A stretch of 64,000 bases of DNA, taken from Enterovibrio norvegicus DSM 15893. GTDB taxonomy: Bacteria; Pseudomonadota; Gammaproteobacteria; Enterobacterales; Vibrionaceae. This document shows positions 55,190 to 63,452 of the stretch, in pieces. The notes beneath the pieces are model-generated. The model did not search any database. It was not told the DNA's origin and saw nothing but the letters and a program-made list of their open reading frames with translations. Where the stretch lies: positions 62,001 to 126,000 of the forward strand of contig NZ_FOWR01000003.1 in the NCBI RefSeq assembly GCF_900115495.1, in the 5' to 3' direction. Positions within the stretch are counted from its first letter, which is position 1; each line of letters opens with the position of its first letter. Both the position numbers and the translations under genes were made by a program.

Positions 55190-55759
55190 ATGTTTCCAAA
55201 TGTGATTGTTCTGAATGGTACGGGCAGTGCAGGTAAAACCAGCATTGCAAAGTCTCTCATTGAGATGCTCCCTCTCCAATACTTAAATTTCAGTATCGAT
55301 AGCGTGCTTTACGCGCTTCCACCCAGTGATCTGCAGAAAATGATGGAGGGTAAAGCCATCACTCGAGAAGGCTACAATTACTCAACCCTGATAGAAGGTT
55401 ATCACCAAGCCGCCTCTGGGCTGGCAAAAGCGGGTTGCTTCCTTATCCTCGATAACGCGTGGACACTCCCTGCTGAAAAACTCAACATGTTGAATGCACT
55501 TTCGGGGTTCAATGTTTGCTTGGTCGGCGTTAAGTGCGATTTGCGTGAAACATCAGAACGGGAAAGACAACGCGGCGACCGCGCCATCGGCCTTGCAGAG
55601 AGCGAATTCCACCTCGTCCACCAGCACCTCACTTATGACATAGAGCTCGACACAACCTTTGCGTCTGCCGAACAAGCCGCCAAGAACCTGTTGGTCTATC
55701 TCAAAGAGCAAGACGTTTATAACGGTGCGCAATTGTCTCGTGAGAATCTTGCACGTTAA
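55190..55759 (+). CDS. Chloramphenicol phosphotransferase-like P-loop kinase
   Basis: 189 aa from ATG 55190 with GAGAGGAAG upstream; the longer frame to 55115 is not supported. Walker A GTGSAGKTS near residue 10, a DSVLY segment with the candidate catalytic Asp, FLILDNAW as a second acidic strand, and CDLRETSERERQRGDRAIG as the Arg-rich lid. This is the CPT/zeta-toxin-like kinase layout. Relatives phosphorylate chloramphenicol or small sugars; the substrate here cannot be predicted, and resistance should not be assumed. One-gene unit. Confidence 0.8.
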   Translation: MFPNVIVLNGTGSAGKTSIAKSLIEMLPLQYLNFSIDSVLYALPPSDLQKMMEGKAITREGYNYSTLIEGYHQAASGLAKAGCFLILDNAWTLPAEKLNMLNALSGFNVCLVGVKCDLRETSERERQRGDRAIGLAESEFHLVHQHLTYDIELDTTFASAEQAAKNLLVYLKEQDVYNGAQLSRENLAR

Positions 55760-55772
55760 TAGCCATAAAAGA

Positions 55773-55804
55773 AAAAGCACAGCGAGTATCCTCACTGTGC
55801 TTTC
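55773..55804. terminator. Bidirectional terminator between convergent genes
   Basis: AGCACAGCGAG/CTCACTGTGCT stem with one mismatch and a TATC loop, flanked by A- and T-rich tracts. Confidence 0.85.
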
Positions 55805-55866
55805 TCGTCTTATCAATCGATTTGTGAACAGATTTACGGTGTAAATTCAGCGTGCGTAGGTCACAT

Positions 55867-58521
55867 TCAGTGCGCGTTGTAACTTCTCTGATACGTTCGT
55901 AAAACCCCACCAAACAGCATAAAGGTCAACAACCATAGGGCATGTCCACCGCCGCCGCCCCCATCTGACGACGCTGACGATGACGAGCTTTCAGCCATAG
56001 AGAGTGTTGCACCTTCAAACGCCGTCGCCCCATAAATCATCACGTAATAGGTACCTGAAGACATGTTGGTCAAGGAGCAGCTTTCTTGGTTAGACGTTGA
56101 TGTCGAGCGGCAATCATATGCAGAAGTCGTCGGGGCCGAACCACCTCGCACGTAGAGGTTTGCATCACCCAATCCTCCTGACATGGTAATGGTGACCCCA
56201 CCGCCAGAATACGTTGATGCGCTCGGCGCATTTTTAGAACCAGCACCAGCGTTCGCAGAAAGAATGCCCGCAGAACCTACTGTGAAGGAATAGTAAATGG
56301 CATCACCTTCCTGCCCTTCGATATTCGAGACAGGTAACGACGGATCAATCGGATCAGCACGCTCTTCGGGTGGCTGGGTAGGTGTATCCAGAGATAGTGA
56401 CAGTGTCACACCTGAGTAAGCAGAATAACCGTGCAGCATGACATAGAACTCATCACCCGCCACACCCGATGCCGTACAAGATTCATTGTTGCCGTAATAG
56501 TAAGGGCGGCAGTCATAATCAGATTGCGATGGCGAACTTCCTTTGTTGAGGTATAAGTCAGCATCCCCTGACCCCCCTGAAATTCTGACCCGTAGATTGC
56601 TGCCGTCCTCTGGAATCACGAAACGATAGAAAAGGGTATCGCTTCTCGCACCTGATAAGTTCGTTACTGAAGAACCGATCACTAACTCCTGAGGGGGCAA
56701 TTCTGTCGTGTCCATGACGATACTCGCGCCACTGTAGGCGGTTTGTCCGACGACAAGGACGTTGTATTCACCGCTACCTTGGAAAGAAACGTCACAGTAT
56801 TCGTTGTTGTCTGACGTCTTTGACACGCAATCGTAGTCTGATTCCGTCGGTAAGGCGTTATATTTCACGTAAAGGTCTGCATTACCCGTACCACCACTCA
56901 AAGTGACATTGGTCGATTCCGTATTCAGTGGCAAAGAAAACGTAAAGTAACTTTCCTCGCCCGCACCACCGCTCAGATTTGATACTGGCACCTCGTCTTC
57001 AAGCGACGTGGTCGCTAAACACGCGAACACACCAACCGCATTGAAGGCATTGACGACATCCGTGGTGTTGTAGTCCAGATCATTGGCAGCATTCACGACA
57101 CCACACGCACCTTCATCAAAGGTCGAATCCGCTTCCCAATAGATTTTGTTTGCCATCGCGAATGCCGTAAAGGCCGTTTTTATGTCCCACCCGTCGGTGT
57201 TTGCCAGCAAATAGAAAGCACGGTTAAACACGCCGCTCGAATAGTGCACGTCCATGCCATCGTAATACTGATTCGCATGGTTTATTGAACGTCCGTCATC
57301 TGACGGTGTTTCAAAGTAACGCAATGCTCCGAAGCCCTTATAAATAACAGCACCAACTTTCCAATCAACAGAACCTTTCCAATAGTATTCAGCAGCTTCA
57401 CCCGCGATATCGGAAAAAGCTTCGTTAATGCCCCCAGACATGTTGCTGTAGATAAGATCAGAGTTTTGATCGGTAAATCCGTGGCTAACTTCATGTGCAG
57501 ACACATTGATATCAACGAGCGGGTAAAAGCGTGAATGACCATCCCCAAATGTCATGGACGAGCCATTCCAAAATGCGTTCTCGTAGTTGTTGCCATAGTG
57601 AACTCGCATCACTAATTGGCCTGTTAAGGGCGATAATCCCAGCCAATCATTAAACATCTCGAACACCAGCCCGCCAAAGTAATGCGCGTCATTCATCGGA
57701 GAATAGGCACCATTGATTGATTTCACGGTGTTGGTGTTATTGCCGTCATTACAGTTGTAAGAGAATGCCGCTGATCCGGAGCTGCCATGGTTCAAGTTAA
57801 CGGTTTTAACATTGCTGTTTTCCAGGGTGCATGTCGTGCCCAATTTGGTGATAGCAAATCCATCGTAGTCAGTACCAAAGTCGTATCGGCCCGTCTTCTC
57901 GTTGCCGCCAGGGCCTCGCCCTGTCGCTTCGGCATGTGCGAGACCTTCCCACATTTTTAAAATCTCACCGGATTTCGCATCAATATAAGCATGGGGGCGA
58001 GAAGGCTTGCTTGAAGGAATGAAGAAACTGACTTCATACACTAAGCGTGGAACGCCATCATCAAGCCAAACAAAAAGCTCACTCTCTTCATTTTCCGGCA
58101 CAACAATGGTGGCTGCAGGCACACCGAGAAGATATTGGTTTTTTAGTTGCTGAAGCGCGCGTTGATGACTCATAGAAGGTGTGACAGAAGGCAATTCTGC
58201 GCTTAAACCAACCACTCGATTGCCTCGCGCTTGTTTGTGGCTGCCGCTCTCATTCGTCGTTACTACACGTCCCTTTCTGACGGGAATGCCTTGATAGTAT
58301 TGCTGGTGACGAACTTTTACCTTCCCATTAGGTAACGTGATTGTTTCTTTAGGATAAATCCCCGTTAGGCTTTGCTGGCTGCTAAAGCGGGCAGCAGCGA
58401 CTGGCACCTCTCCAGACAACACACTCACATCGCTTACCGACTCAACAGTGGCGCCACTCGCCGCTGTCGAGAGTAAAACGGTGGGGATAAGACCCGAAAT
58501 GATTTTCCACTTCCTTTTCAT
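55867..58521 (-). CDS. Vibriolysin-type M4 metalloprotease with three PPC domains and GlyGly-CTERM tail
   Basis: 884 aa from ATG 58521. Order: signal peptide (about 1-24), FTP and PepSY propeptide (about 45-195), and M4 catalytic domain with HEVSH (343-347), third zinc ligand Glu367 in NEAFSD, and the proton-donor His426 in DVHYSSG. Three pre-peptidase C-terminal (PPC) domains follow, each with the xGxGDADLY-type and DYDC motifs (about 505-603, 610-710, 725-843). The third PPC carries a Gly/Ser/Ala-rich insert around 748-778. The end is Ser-rich, then six Gly, a hydrophobic helix and basic residues: a GlyGly-CTERM signal processed by rhombosortase. Secreted by type II secretion (family knowledge). 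Homologues include vibriolysin and haemagglutinin/protease. Confidence 0.93.
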   Translation of the reverse strand: MKRKWKIISGLIPTVLLSTAASGATVESVSDVSVLSGEVPVAAARFSSQQSLTGIYPKETITLPNGKVKVRHQQYYQGIPVRKGRVVTTNESGSHKQARGNRVVGLSAELPSVTPSMSHQRALQQLKNQYLLGVPAATIVVPENEESELFVWLDDGVPRLVYEVSFFIPSSKPSRPHAYIDAKSGEILKMWEGLAHAEATGRGPGGNEKTGRYDFGTDYDGFAITKLGTTCTLENSNVKTVNLNHGSSGSAAFSYNCNDGNNTNTVKSINGAYSPMNDAHYFGGLVFEMFNDWLGLSPLTGQLVMRVHYGNNYENAFWNGSSMTFGDGHSRFYPLVDINVSAHEVSHGFTDQNSDLIYSNMSGGINEAFSDIAGEAAEYYWKGSVDWKVGAVIYKGFGALRYFETPSDDGRSINHANQYYDGMDVHYSSGVFNRAFYLLANTDGWDIKTAFTAFAMANKIYWEADSTFDEGACGVVNAANDLDYNTTDVVNAFNAVGVFACLATTSLEDEVPVSNLSGGAGEESYFTFSLPLNTESTNVTLSGGTGNADLYVKYNALPTESDYDCVSKTSDNNEYCDVSFQGSGEYNVLVVGQTAYSGASIVMDTTELPPQELVIGSSVTNLSGARSDTLFYRFVIPEDGSNLRVRISGGSGDADLYLNKGSSPSQSDYDCRPYYYGNNESCTASGVAGDEFYVMLHGYSAYSGVTLSLSLDTPTQPPEERADPIDPSLPVSNIEGQEGDAIYYSFTVGSAGILSANAGAGSKNAPSASTYSGGGVTITMSGGLGDANLYVRGGSAPTTSAYDCRSTSTSNQESCSLTNMSSGTYYVMIYGATAFEGATLSMAESSSSSASSDGGGGGGHALWLLTFMLFGGVLRTYQRSYNAH

Positions 58522-59174
58522 CACAGCCACTTTCCCACTTATGAACCACATGAATCAATATCAATTAATAATGGTCTAACGAGGGTGGTTGATCGAGCAG
58601 AAATGGTTCTTTTTTAATTCAAATGACCCACAAAAGAGACACTGCTTTTTATCAATATTTAACGTTTTCTTAATCTTTATGTTTTTCAATATATTATTAA
58701 GAATTCACACAAAATAATTCGGGACTTATTGCAAAGGGGTTTATGTAAGCCTTGCTTAACACATTCATCTATTGACTATTTTTCAGGTCAAAAATCACTA
58801 AAATACGTACAAAATATTGGCAACTTATCGAGTTTGATGACGCGATCTTCACACACTAAAAAGAGACGTTGAGGAAGATCCGTTGAAGAAAATATCGCCG
58901 AGAAGATGAAAAAAGAGAAAACCACGGCATTCGACAATGAGAACCATCGCCGAGGTGAACATGACACCGTGTATATATTGATAAGGGTTACGATTTTAAA
59001 CCCCAAGTTTAAAACAGCGCCGAGCGAGCCTTGATAAGGCCAACCATTCCCTTTACTGTGAGACGCTATATTCCCAAATAACCTCAAGAAATAGGATTCA
59101 GAGCCTCTCATTTCGTTCAACTTGAGGTTGTTTGGGTATACTCATTGTAACGTCTTCAACATTGGGAATTAGTT
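58522..59174. other. Gene-free stretch before the MscS-type gene
   Basis: About 650 bases. The left part is very AT-rich and should hold the protease promoter. A minus-strand frame at 58788-59120 has no family and no ribosome binding site, so I reject it. The right end carries the inverted repeat at 59074-59137. Confidence 0.45.
59074..59137. repeat. Inverted repeat, 16-bp arms
   Basis: CCCAAATAACCTCAAG (59074-59089) and CTTGAGGTTGTTTGGG (59122-59137) pair with one mismatch around a 32-base centre. The arm CCCAAACAACCTCAAG recalls a short interspersed repeat of Vibrio genomes, from memory and unverified. It could also act as a cruciform or terminator-like hairpin. Confidence 0.75.
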
Positions 59175-60080
59175 GTGGAATACCTAGGACAAGCCATCGC
59201 CTTTTTTACCGAGCATAAATTTCTCTTCACGCTCATCGTCATTACCGTAATTTGGATAATTAGACGCATTTTGATCCGCTTCATCTGGGGCGAAACAAAC
59301 TTCCTCAGCGAAGATCAACGCAAATGGATCTCACGAACAAAAAATGGCACGTTCACCACCTTACTGATCGTGATGTTTATTTTATGGCGGTCAGAAATCA
59401 ACGAGTTCGCCCTTTCCTTAACAGCAATCGCGGTTGCTGTGGTTGTGGCGTCAAAAGAAATCATTCTTTGTTTTACGGGCTCGATACAACGCGCAAGTTC
59501 ACGTTCATTTCAAATTGGGGAATGGATAGAGGTCGGTTCGCAATGTGGTGAAGTCATTGAGCACAATTTAATGGCGACAAAAATCCAAGAGATTGACCTT
59601 CACCACGGAACGTATAACTACACAGGGAAAACGGTCACTTTCCCCAACAGTTTGTTCTTTACGACGCCCGTAAAAAACCTCAACTTCATGAAACGTTATG
59701 TTTACCATGAGTTCAGCATAACGATTAAAGAAACGGCTAACCTCTTCCCACTGATACCCAGCTTGCTGGCGCGCATTGATGATCACTGTGAAGATTTTTA
59801 TGAAGTTGCCACACGCTATAACCATGTAATTGAGCGTCATGCGGGTGTGGATCTACCAGGCGCAGATCCACACATTCACGTGACAACAACCAGCCTGGGT
59901 GACCAACAAGTACATGTTCGACTTTTCTGCCCAACAGAACGTGCGACAGAACTTGAACAGCTTATTCGAGAAGACTTCATGACATTGTTCTGCGAACGAA
60001 TTTTGAATCAAAGATCCGTTGAAATTGCGGACGATGATTTGTTGCTCGAACTACAAACGAAAACCGACCAAGAAGGCTAA
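59175..60080 (+). CDS. MscS-family mechanosensitive channel protein
   Basis: 301 aa. Three helices: FLFTLIVITVIWIIRRILI, GTFTTLLIVMFILW, and the pore-type LTAIAVAVVVASKEIILCFTG, followed by the MscS beta domain (RSFQIGEWIEVGSQCGEVIEHN, VTFPNSLFFTTPVKNLN). A C-terminal alpha/beta part completes the fold. The pore helix lacks the regular Ala-Gly pattern of E. coli MscS, so conductance may differ. The GTG start at 59175 has only a weak GGGAA upstream. Role by family: osmotic release valve or signal-related channel. Confidence 0.88.
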   Translation: MEYLGQAIAFFTEHKFLFTLIVITVIWIIRRILIRFIWGETNFLSEDQRKWISRTKNGTFTTLLIVMFILWRSEINEFALSLTAIAVAVVVASKEIILCFTGSIQRASSRSFQIGEWIEVGSQCGEVIEHNLMATKIQEIDLHHGTYNYTGKTVTFPNSLFFTTPVKNLNFMKRYVYHEFSITIKETANLFPLIPSLLARIDDHCEDFYEVATRYNHVIERHAGVDLPGADPHIHVTTTSLGDQQVHVRLFCPTERATELEQLIREDFMTLFCERILNQRSVEIADDDLLLELQTKTDQEG

Positions 60081-60111
60081 CCTAAATAGCCATAGCCAAC
60101 CTATAACATTC

Positions 60112-60148
60112 AGCGCTGGTCCCTTTGGGGTAAATCACCAGCGCTTTA
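60112..60148. terminator. Hairpin between convergent genes
   Basis: AGCGCTGGT/ACCAGCGCT perfect stem with a 16-base loop; short T-run. Probable bidirectional terminator. Confidence 0.65.
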
Positions 60149-60211
60149 CTCTCCAGCTTCGCCTCGTCGACCTTAAGCCAACTTGCTGCACGCGGATGGA
60201 ATAAGAAAAGA

Positions 60212-60976
60212 TCAGAGGCCGCCCGTGACATCGATGATAGATCCTGTAATAAACGAGGCCTCATCAGAAAGCAAAAAACAAATAGCAGCGGCGACTTCGT
60301 CACGGGTGCCACCACGTTGCATAGGAATACGAGACGCCAAACGGTCGACACGATTAGGTTCTCCACCGTCAGCATGAATCTCGGTATAAATCAGGCCGGG
60401 ACGCACACCATTTACGCGAATACCCTCAGCCGCGACTTCTTTTGACAGGCCAACCGTAAATGCATCCACCGCCCCTTTGCTTGCCGCATAATCAATGTAT
60501 TCATTGGGAGAGCCGGTTCGAGACGCCCCCGATGATACATTAACAATGACGCCACCGAGCCCGTTATATTCTGTCGACATGCGCTTTACCGCTTCACGAG
60601 CACACAGCAGACTGCCTGTCACATTTGCGGCGAGCACTTTCTCTATTCGGTCTGCCGTCATATCTACCAACTTACTTTGGGTAAACAACACACCCGCATT
60701 GTTCACAAGCACCTTCAGCGGATATGCCATGCTATCAATAGCACCAAAAAGGACCACTACATCCGCTTCTTTCGATACATCAGCCTGCACACAGAATGCC
60801 TCTCCACCAGCACCAATAATGCTGTGGGCTACAGATTCCGCCGCTGCCGCATTGGATACATAGTTAACACAGACCTTATAACCATCAGCACCTAAACGCA
60901 TGGCGGTTGCGGCCCCTATTCCACGACTCGCACCTGTCACCAGTGCGATGCCTTTTACGCTGTCTTTCACCCTCAT
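60212..60976 (-). CDS. Short-chain dehydrogenase/reductase (classical)
   Basis: 254 aa. TGASRGIG (14-21), NNAG (92-95), catalytic Ser149 in NVSSGAS, Tyr163 and Lys167 in YAASKGAV, then PGLIYTEIHADGG and the C-terminal IDVTGGL. This is the FabG/glucose-dehydrogenase-like type; the second-strand end NYVSNA gives no clear cofactor choice. Its ATG overlaps the cupin stop (ATGA), so it is translated together with it. Substrate unknown; see the cupin and DUF1428 entries for context. Confidence 0.92.
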   Translation of the reverse strand: MRVKDSVKGIALVTGASRGIGAATAMRLGADGYKVCVNYVSNAAAAESVAHSIIGAGGEAFCVQADVSKEADVVVLFGAIDSMAYPLKVLVNNAGVLFTQSKLVDMTADRIEKVLAANVTGSLLCAREAVKRMSTEYNGLGGVIVNVSSGASRTGSPNEYIDYAASKGAVDAFTVGLSKEVAAEGIRVNGVRPGLIYTEIHADGGEPNRVDRLASRIPMQRGGTRDEVAAAICFLLSDEASFITGSIIDVTGGL

Positions 60977-61458
60977 TTCTTTCCTCTATTTCCGCCAGGA
61001 AAATCGATATTTTCAATGTCTATCACCTGCCAAGGTCGATCTTGGTTGCGAAATATCCGCTTGTTTAGGCGAGGGTAATCAGCCTCATCGTGCGCGAGTC
61101 GCTGACCAACAACAATACAGCGTAAGGTCTCGGACCCGGTATTTATCATGGTGTGTGGTAAACCATTCGCGGGATAGCCAATAAAATAGCCTTCTCCAAC
61201 ACCGAAAGTGTCTTCACCTATCGTGACCTCTGCATTGCCTTCAAGCACGTATACACATTCATCTTCAAAGTAATGCACATGGTATTCCGTCGATTCATAG
61301 CCAGGTTCTATCTCAACAATATGAAACCCAAAACCCGTTAGCCCAACCACATCCCCAAGAGATTTGTTGGTGCGAATAGCCTTTGAATTTAAGAAATGTG
61401 TTTTGCAGGTGCCTTCCATTTGTTCAATCTCGACTTTCGATATGATCGATTTGCTCAT
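60973..61458 (-). CDS. Single-domain cupin protein
   Basis: 161 aa from ATG 61458 (AGGGA eight bases upstream); a longer frame to 61551 is unsupported. Cupin motif 1 is YHVHYFEDECVYVLEG, with two His and a Glu as metal ligands. Motif 2 is GYFIGYPANGLPHTMIN, with the last His. The core is flanked by about 40 residues on each side. Cupins of this shape include dioxygenases, isomerases and sugar- or transcription-related binders. Second gene of a three-gene unit (DUF1428, cupin, SDR). Possible link: modification of a small polar metabolite (inference). Confidence 0.88.
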   Translation of the reverse strand: MSKSIISKVEIEQMEGTCKTHFLNSKAIRTNKSLGDVVGLTGFGFHIVEIEPGYESTEYHVHYFEDECVYVLEGNAEVTIGEDTFGVGEGYFIGYPANGLPHTMINTGSETLRCIVVGQRLAHDEADYPRLNKRIFRNQDRPWQVIDIENIDFPGGNRGKK

Positions 61459-61613
61459 GCCCACGTCCCTGTTGGTGTGAAGTGACTCCTTGTTTTTAAC
61501 ATGAACAAAAATGCCACGTAAAGGCATGTAGTAAGTAGAGGTTGTGTACACAGAAAAGTGCGCGGTAGGTCAAGCGGCTAGTTTATCTAAGGTAAAATGT
61601 GGACGTAAAACCA

Positions 61614-61955
61614 TCAATGACGATTCAGTGATAACTCGGTATCCAATTCGATGCGTTCTCCTCCCAACATGACAGGGTTCAACACATTCTCAAAACGAGG
61701 GTCTGCAAGCATACTTTGCATGCCTCTATCTCTCATTGCTTTTGAAGGCCAAACAATCCACGAAAACATCACTACCTTGTTGGCACAGTGAACGTCGATG
61801 AGATCTAAATAGGAAGAGGATTCTTGATCGCCGCATTGGACAATATTGATTGCACCATAAGCACGAATAAGCGGCACGACGTCTTGCAACAATCGTCGGT
61901 AGGTTTCTTGATTCACTGCTGGCAACGCTGTTATCAGCCCGTCTACATAAAGCAT
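61614..61955 (-). CDS. DUF1428-like protein
   Basis: 113 aa from ATG 61955 with GAGGGAG upstream. The pattern MLYVDGLITALPAVNQETYR, VMFSWIVWPSKAMRDRGM and ML-ADPRF is that of DUF1428 (ferredoxin-like alpha/beta barrel). The usual C-terminal PFDGKRM motif is changed to VMLGGERIEL, so it is a divergent member. Function unknown. It precedes the cupin gene by about 155 bases with no terminator seen, so co-transcription is plausible. Confidence 0.8.
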   Translation of the reverse strand: MLYVDGLITALPAVNQETYRRLLQDVVPLIRAYGAINIVQCGDQESSSYLDLIDVHCANKVVMFSWIVWPSKAMRDRGMQSMLADPRFENVLNPVMLGGERIELDTELSLNRH

Positions 61956-62529
61956 GATCGACTCCCTCTGCCGGCTTGAGTTGCCTCATAGCAACGCAAT
62001 AACGAACATCCTGATCAAGCCACCAACTCTGTGTGATTATTTTTATATTTATTAAAGCGTTAACGTTTCATACTCATCTGTCAGGTGACAATAAAAGCCA
62101 TCAGTATTGAGTGTGTACGTTGTGATGAACTATAACGTTGACATCGTAGGGCTTATTGCCTCAATCACGAGATACGCAAAATGTTTCTTATTAATAATTG
62201 AATTAAAAGGAAGTAATTTTTCACGCGCAGACAGATTGCTGGTTGTACGACATTGGTGTTTGTTCAATATTGATGTTTTTTCAATATTGGTTTTTGTACA
62301 GCACGGGGTCTGCACAACGTGGGTTTAGCAAAGCGGAAGAGACGTTAAGAGAGTAGTCACGAGGAAATGGACAAGGCAGGAAGGAGAGATGGCGGTTTTT
62401 TACAAGCTCAACGAGAGGCGTCAAGAAAAGTAAAAGAAACACCGGAGGCATTCCTGCATTGGGATACATTCCTCCATGGGTATACATTCTTACATAGATA
62501 TAGACCCGAAATGTTCCCTTAAAACGTGA
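61956..62529. other. Gene-free stretch between DUF1428 and BLUF genes
   Basis: About 570 bases. TTCAATATTG occurs twice near 62260-62287, and the 18-bp repeat lies at its right end. A plus-strand frame at 62107-62328 has no support. No terminator for the BLUF gene is clear. Confidence 0.45.
62449..62502. repeat. Degenerate 18-bp tandem repeat, three copies
   Basis: CATTCCTGCATTGGGATA, CATTCCTCCATGGGTATA and CATTCTTACATAGATATA in direct succession. Located just downstream of the BLUF gene. Confidence 0.75.
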
Positions 62530-62943
62530 TTAGAATTCTTTAAACAGCTCGATCAAATAGATAATTTCTTGCCCTAGATTGCCAAACTCTTCTTTAGAGA
62601 GCTTGTGATTAAGCAGATCGTTATAACCACGCAGTTTTCGCCTATCAAAGGTTTCAAGATTCTTGAAGCCCATTGACCAATTAGGGAAAGAACGCTGCTC
62701 AATCTCACTGCGATCGATCACGATCGCGCCGTTGTGGCGAGTATCCGAGGCGATATCGGCATAGAGCTTTTCTACGGCACCTTCATCACCTTCTAAAATT
62801 TGAAAAAAGTTTTCCTTGGCGTAAAGCAGCAATCCACTGACATCCCGTTTTTCGTTGTTTGCTCTGCATTTACCTAATAACTGCATGAGATCGTTTTCAT
62901 TAAACGCTGTCGTCGCAGAACTGGCATATATCAGTCTTATCAT
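62530..62943 (-). CDS. Short BLUF-domain blue-light photoreceptor
   Basis: 137 aa, a single BLUF domain plus a helical tail. The photocycle residues of AppA (Tyr21, Asn45, Gln63, Trp104, Met106) map with identical spacing to Tyr6, Asn30, Gln48, Trp89 and Met91. Segments: LIYASSATTAF, VSGLLLYAKENFFQILEG, and SFPNWSMGFKNL. It should therefore bind FAD and show the red-shifted BLUF photocycle. There is no EAL or other output domain, so it signals through a partner protein, as PixD does with PixE. No obvious partner is adjacent. Confidence 0.95.
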   Translation of the reverse strand: MIRLIYASSATTAFNENDLMQLLGKCRANNEKRDVSGLLLYAKENFFQILEGDEGAVEKLYADIASDTRHNGAIVIDRSEIEQRSFPNWSMGFKNLETFDRRKLRGYNDLLNHKLSKEEFGNLGQEIIYLIELFKEF

Positions 62944-63065
62944 TACTCCCCCAAAGCATCACGGCGTTATACGGCAATCTTGTTCGCACAATTGCTCTAT
63001 CTAAACAATGTAGTCGCAAAAAAGAGACAAAGAGTCGCATCTTGGGAGCATTCGTGATTGAGGGG

Positions 63066-63329
63066 CTAGGGAATATCAGATTGGAAGATATCGACGGGAA
63101 TAAGCGTATCCTTGCCCGTTTTTAAGAAGAGTTTATGCGCAGCAGTAATGCGATGCCCGCCATCTTGGAGGATATAGGTTTTCCCACAGGCGCATTGAAT
63201 AAGCTTTATCGCTTCATTGATGGCCTCACCTCTCTTCAAACTTTTCATGATGGCGGCGAAGCGAGCATCTTCTCCGCGCACCCAATGCAGGTCGAGTTTT
63301 ACGATGTCACTAATTGGCATAACTTGCAT
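63066..63329 (-). CDS. ParB/sulfiredoxin-like mini-protein
   Basis: 87 aa from ATG 63329 (GGGGAAG upstream). Two parts recall the N-terminal ParB/Srx fold: ISDIVKLDLHWVRGEDARFA and ILQDGGHRITAAHKLFLKTG, where GGHRITAA resembles the GxHRxxA nucleotide-binding motif. CACGK holds two cysteines. It lacks the HTH and dimer domains of real ParB. Small proteins of this kind can be CTP-binding or ATP-dependent enzymes; function unknown. Lies between the BLUF and MarR genes. Confidence 0.7.
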   Translation of the reverse strand: MQVMPISDIVKLDLHWVRGEDARFAAIMKSLKRGEAINEAIKLIQCACGKTYILQDGGHRITAAHKLFLKTGKDTLIPVDIFQSDIP

Positions 63330-63452
63330 CACTCTTCCCCTTTATATCACCACTAGACATGACCATTTGTTTAGCTTAGCCAAATCAAAAACGGGGCGAG
63401 CGTGATTTACGATACCCTAGGGGTTGAAAAATGCATGAGGAGAAAAACCGTT

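Noticed and set aside
58788-59120. 110-codon minus-strand frame before the MscS-type gene
   Set aside because: No family resemblance and no Shine-Dalgarno; its 5' end lies within the inverted repeat.
62107-62328. 73-codon frame in the stretch right of DUF1428
   Set aside because: GTG/ATG start without ribosome binding site; product shows no pattern.
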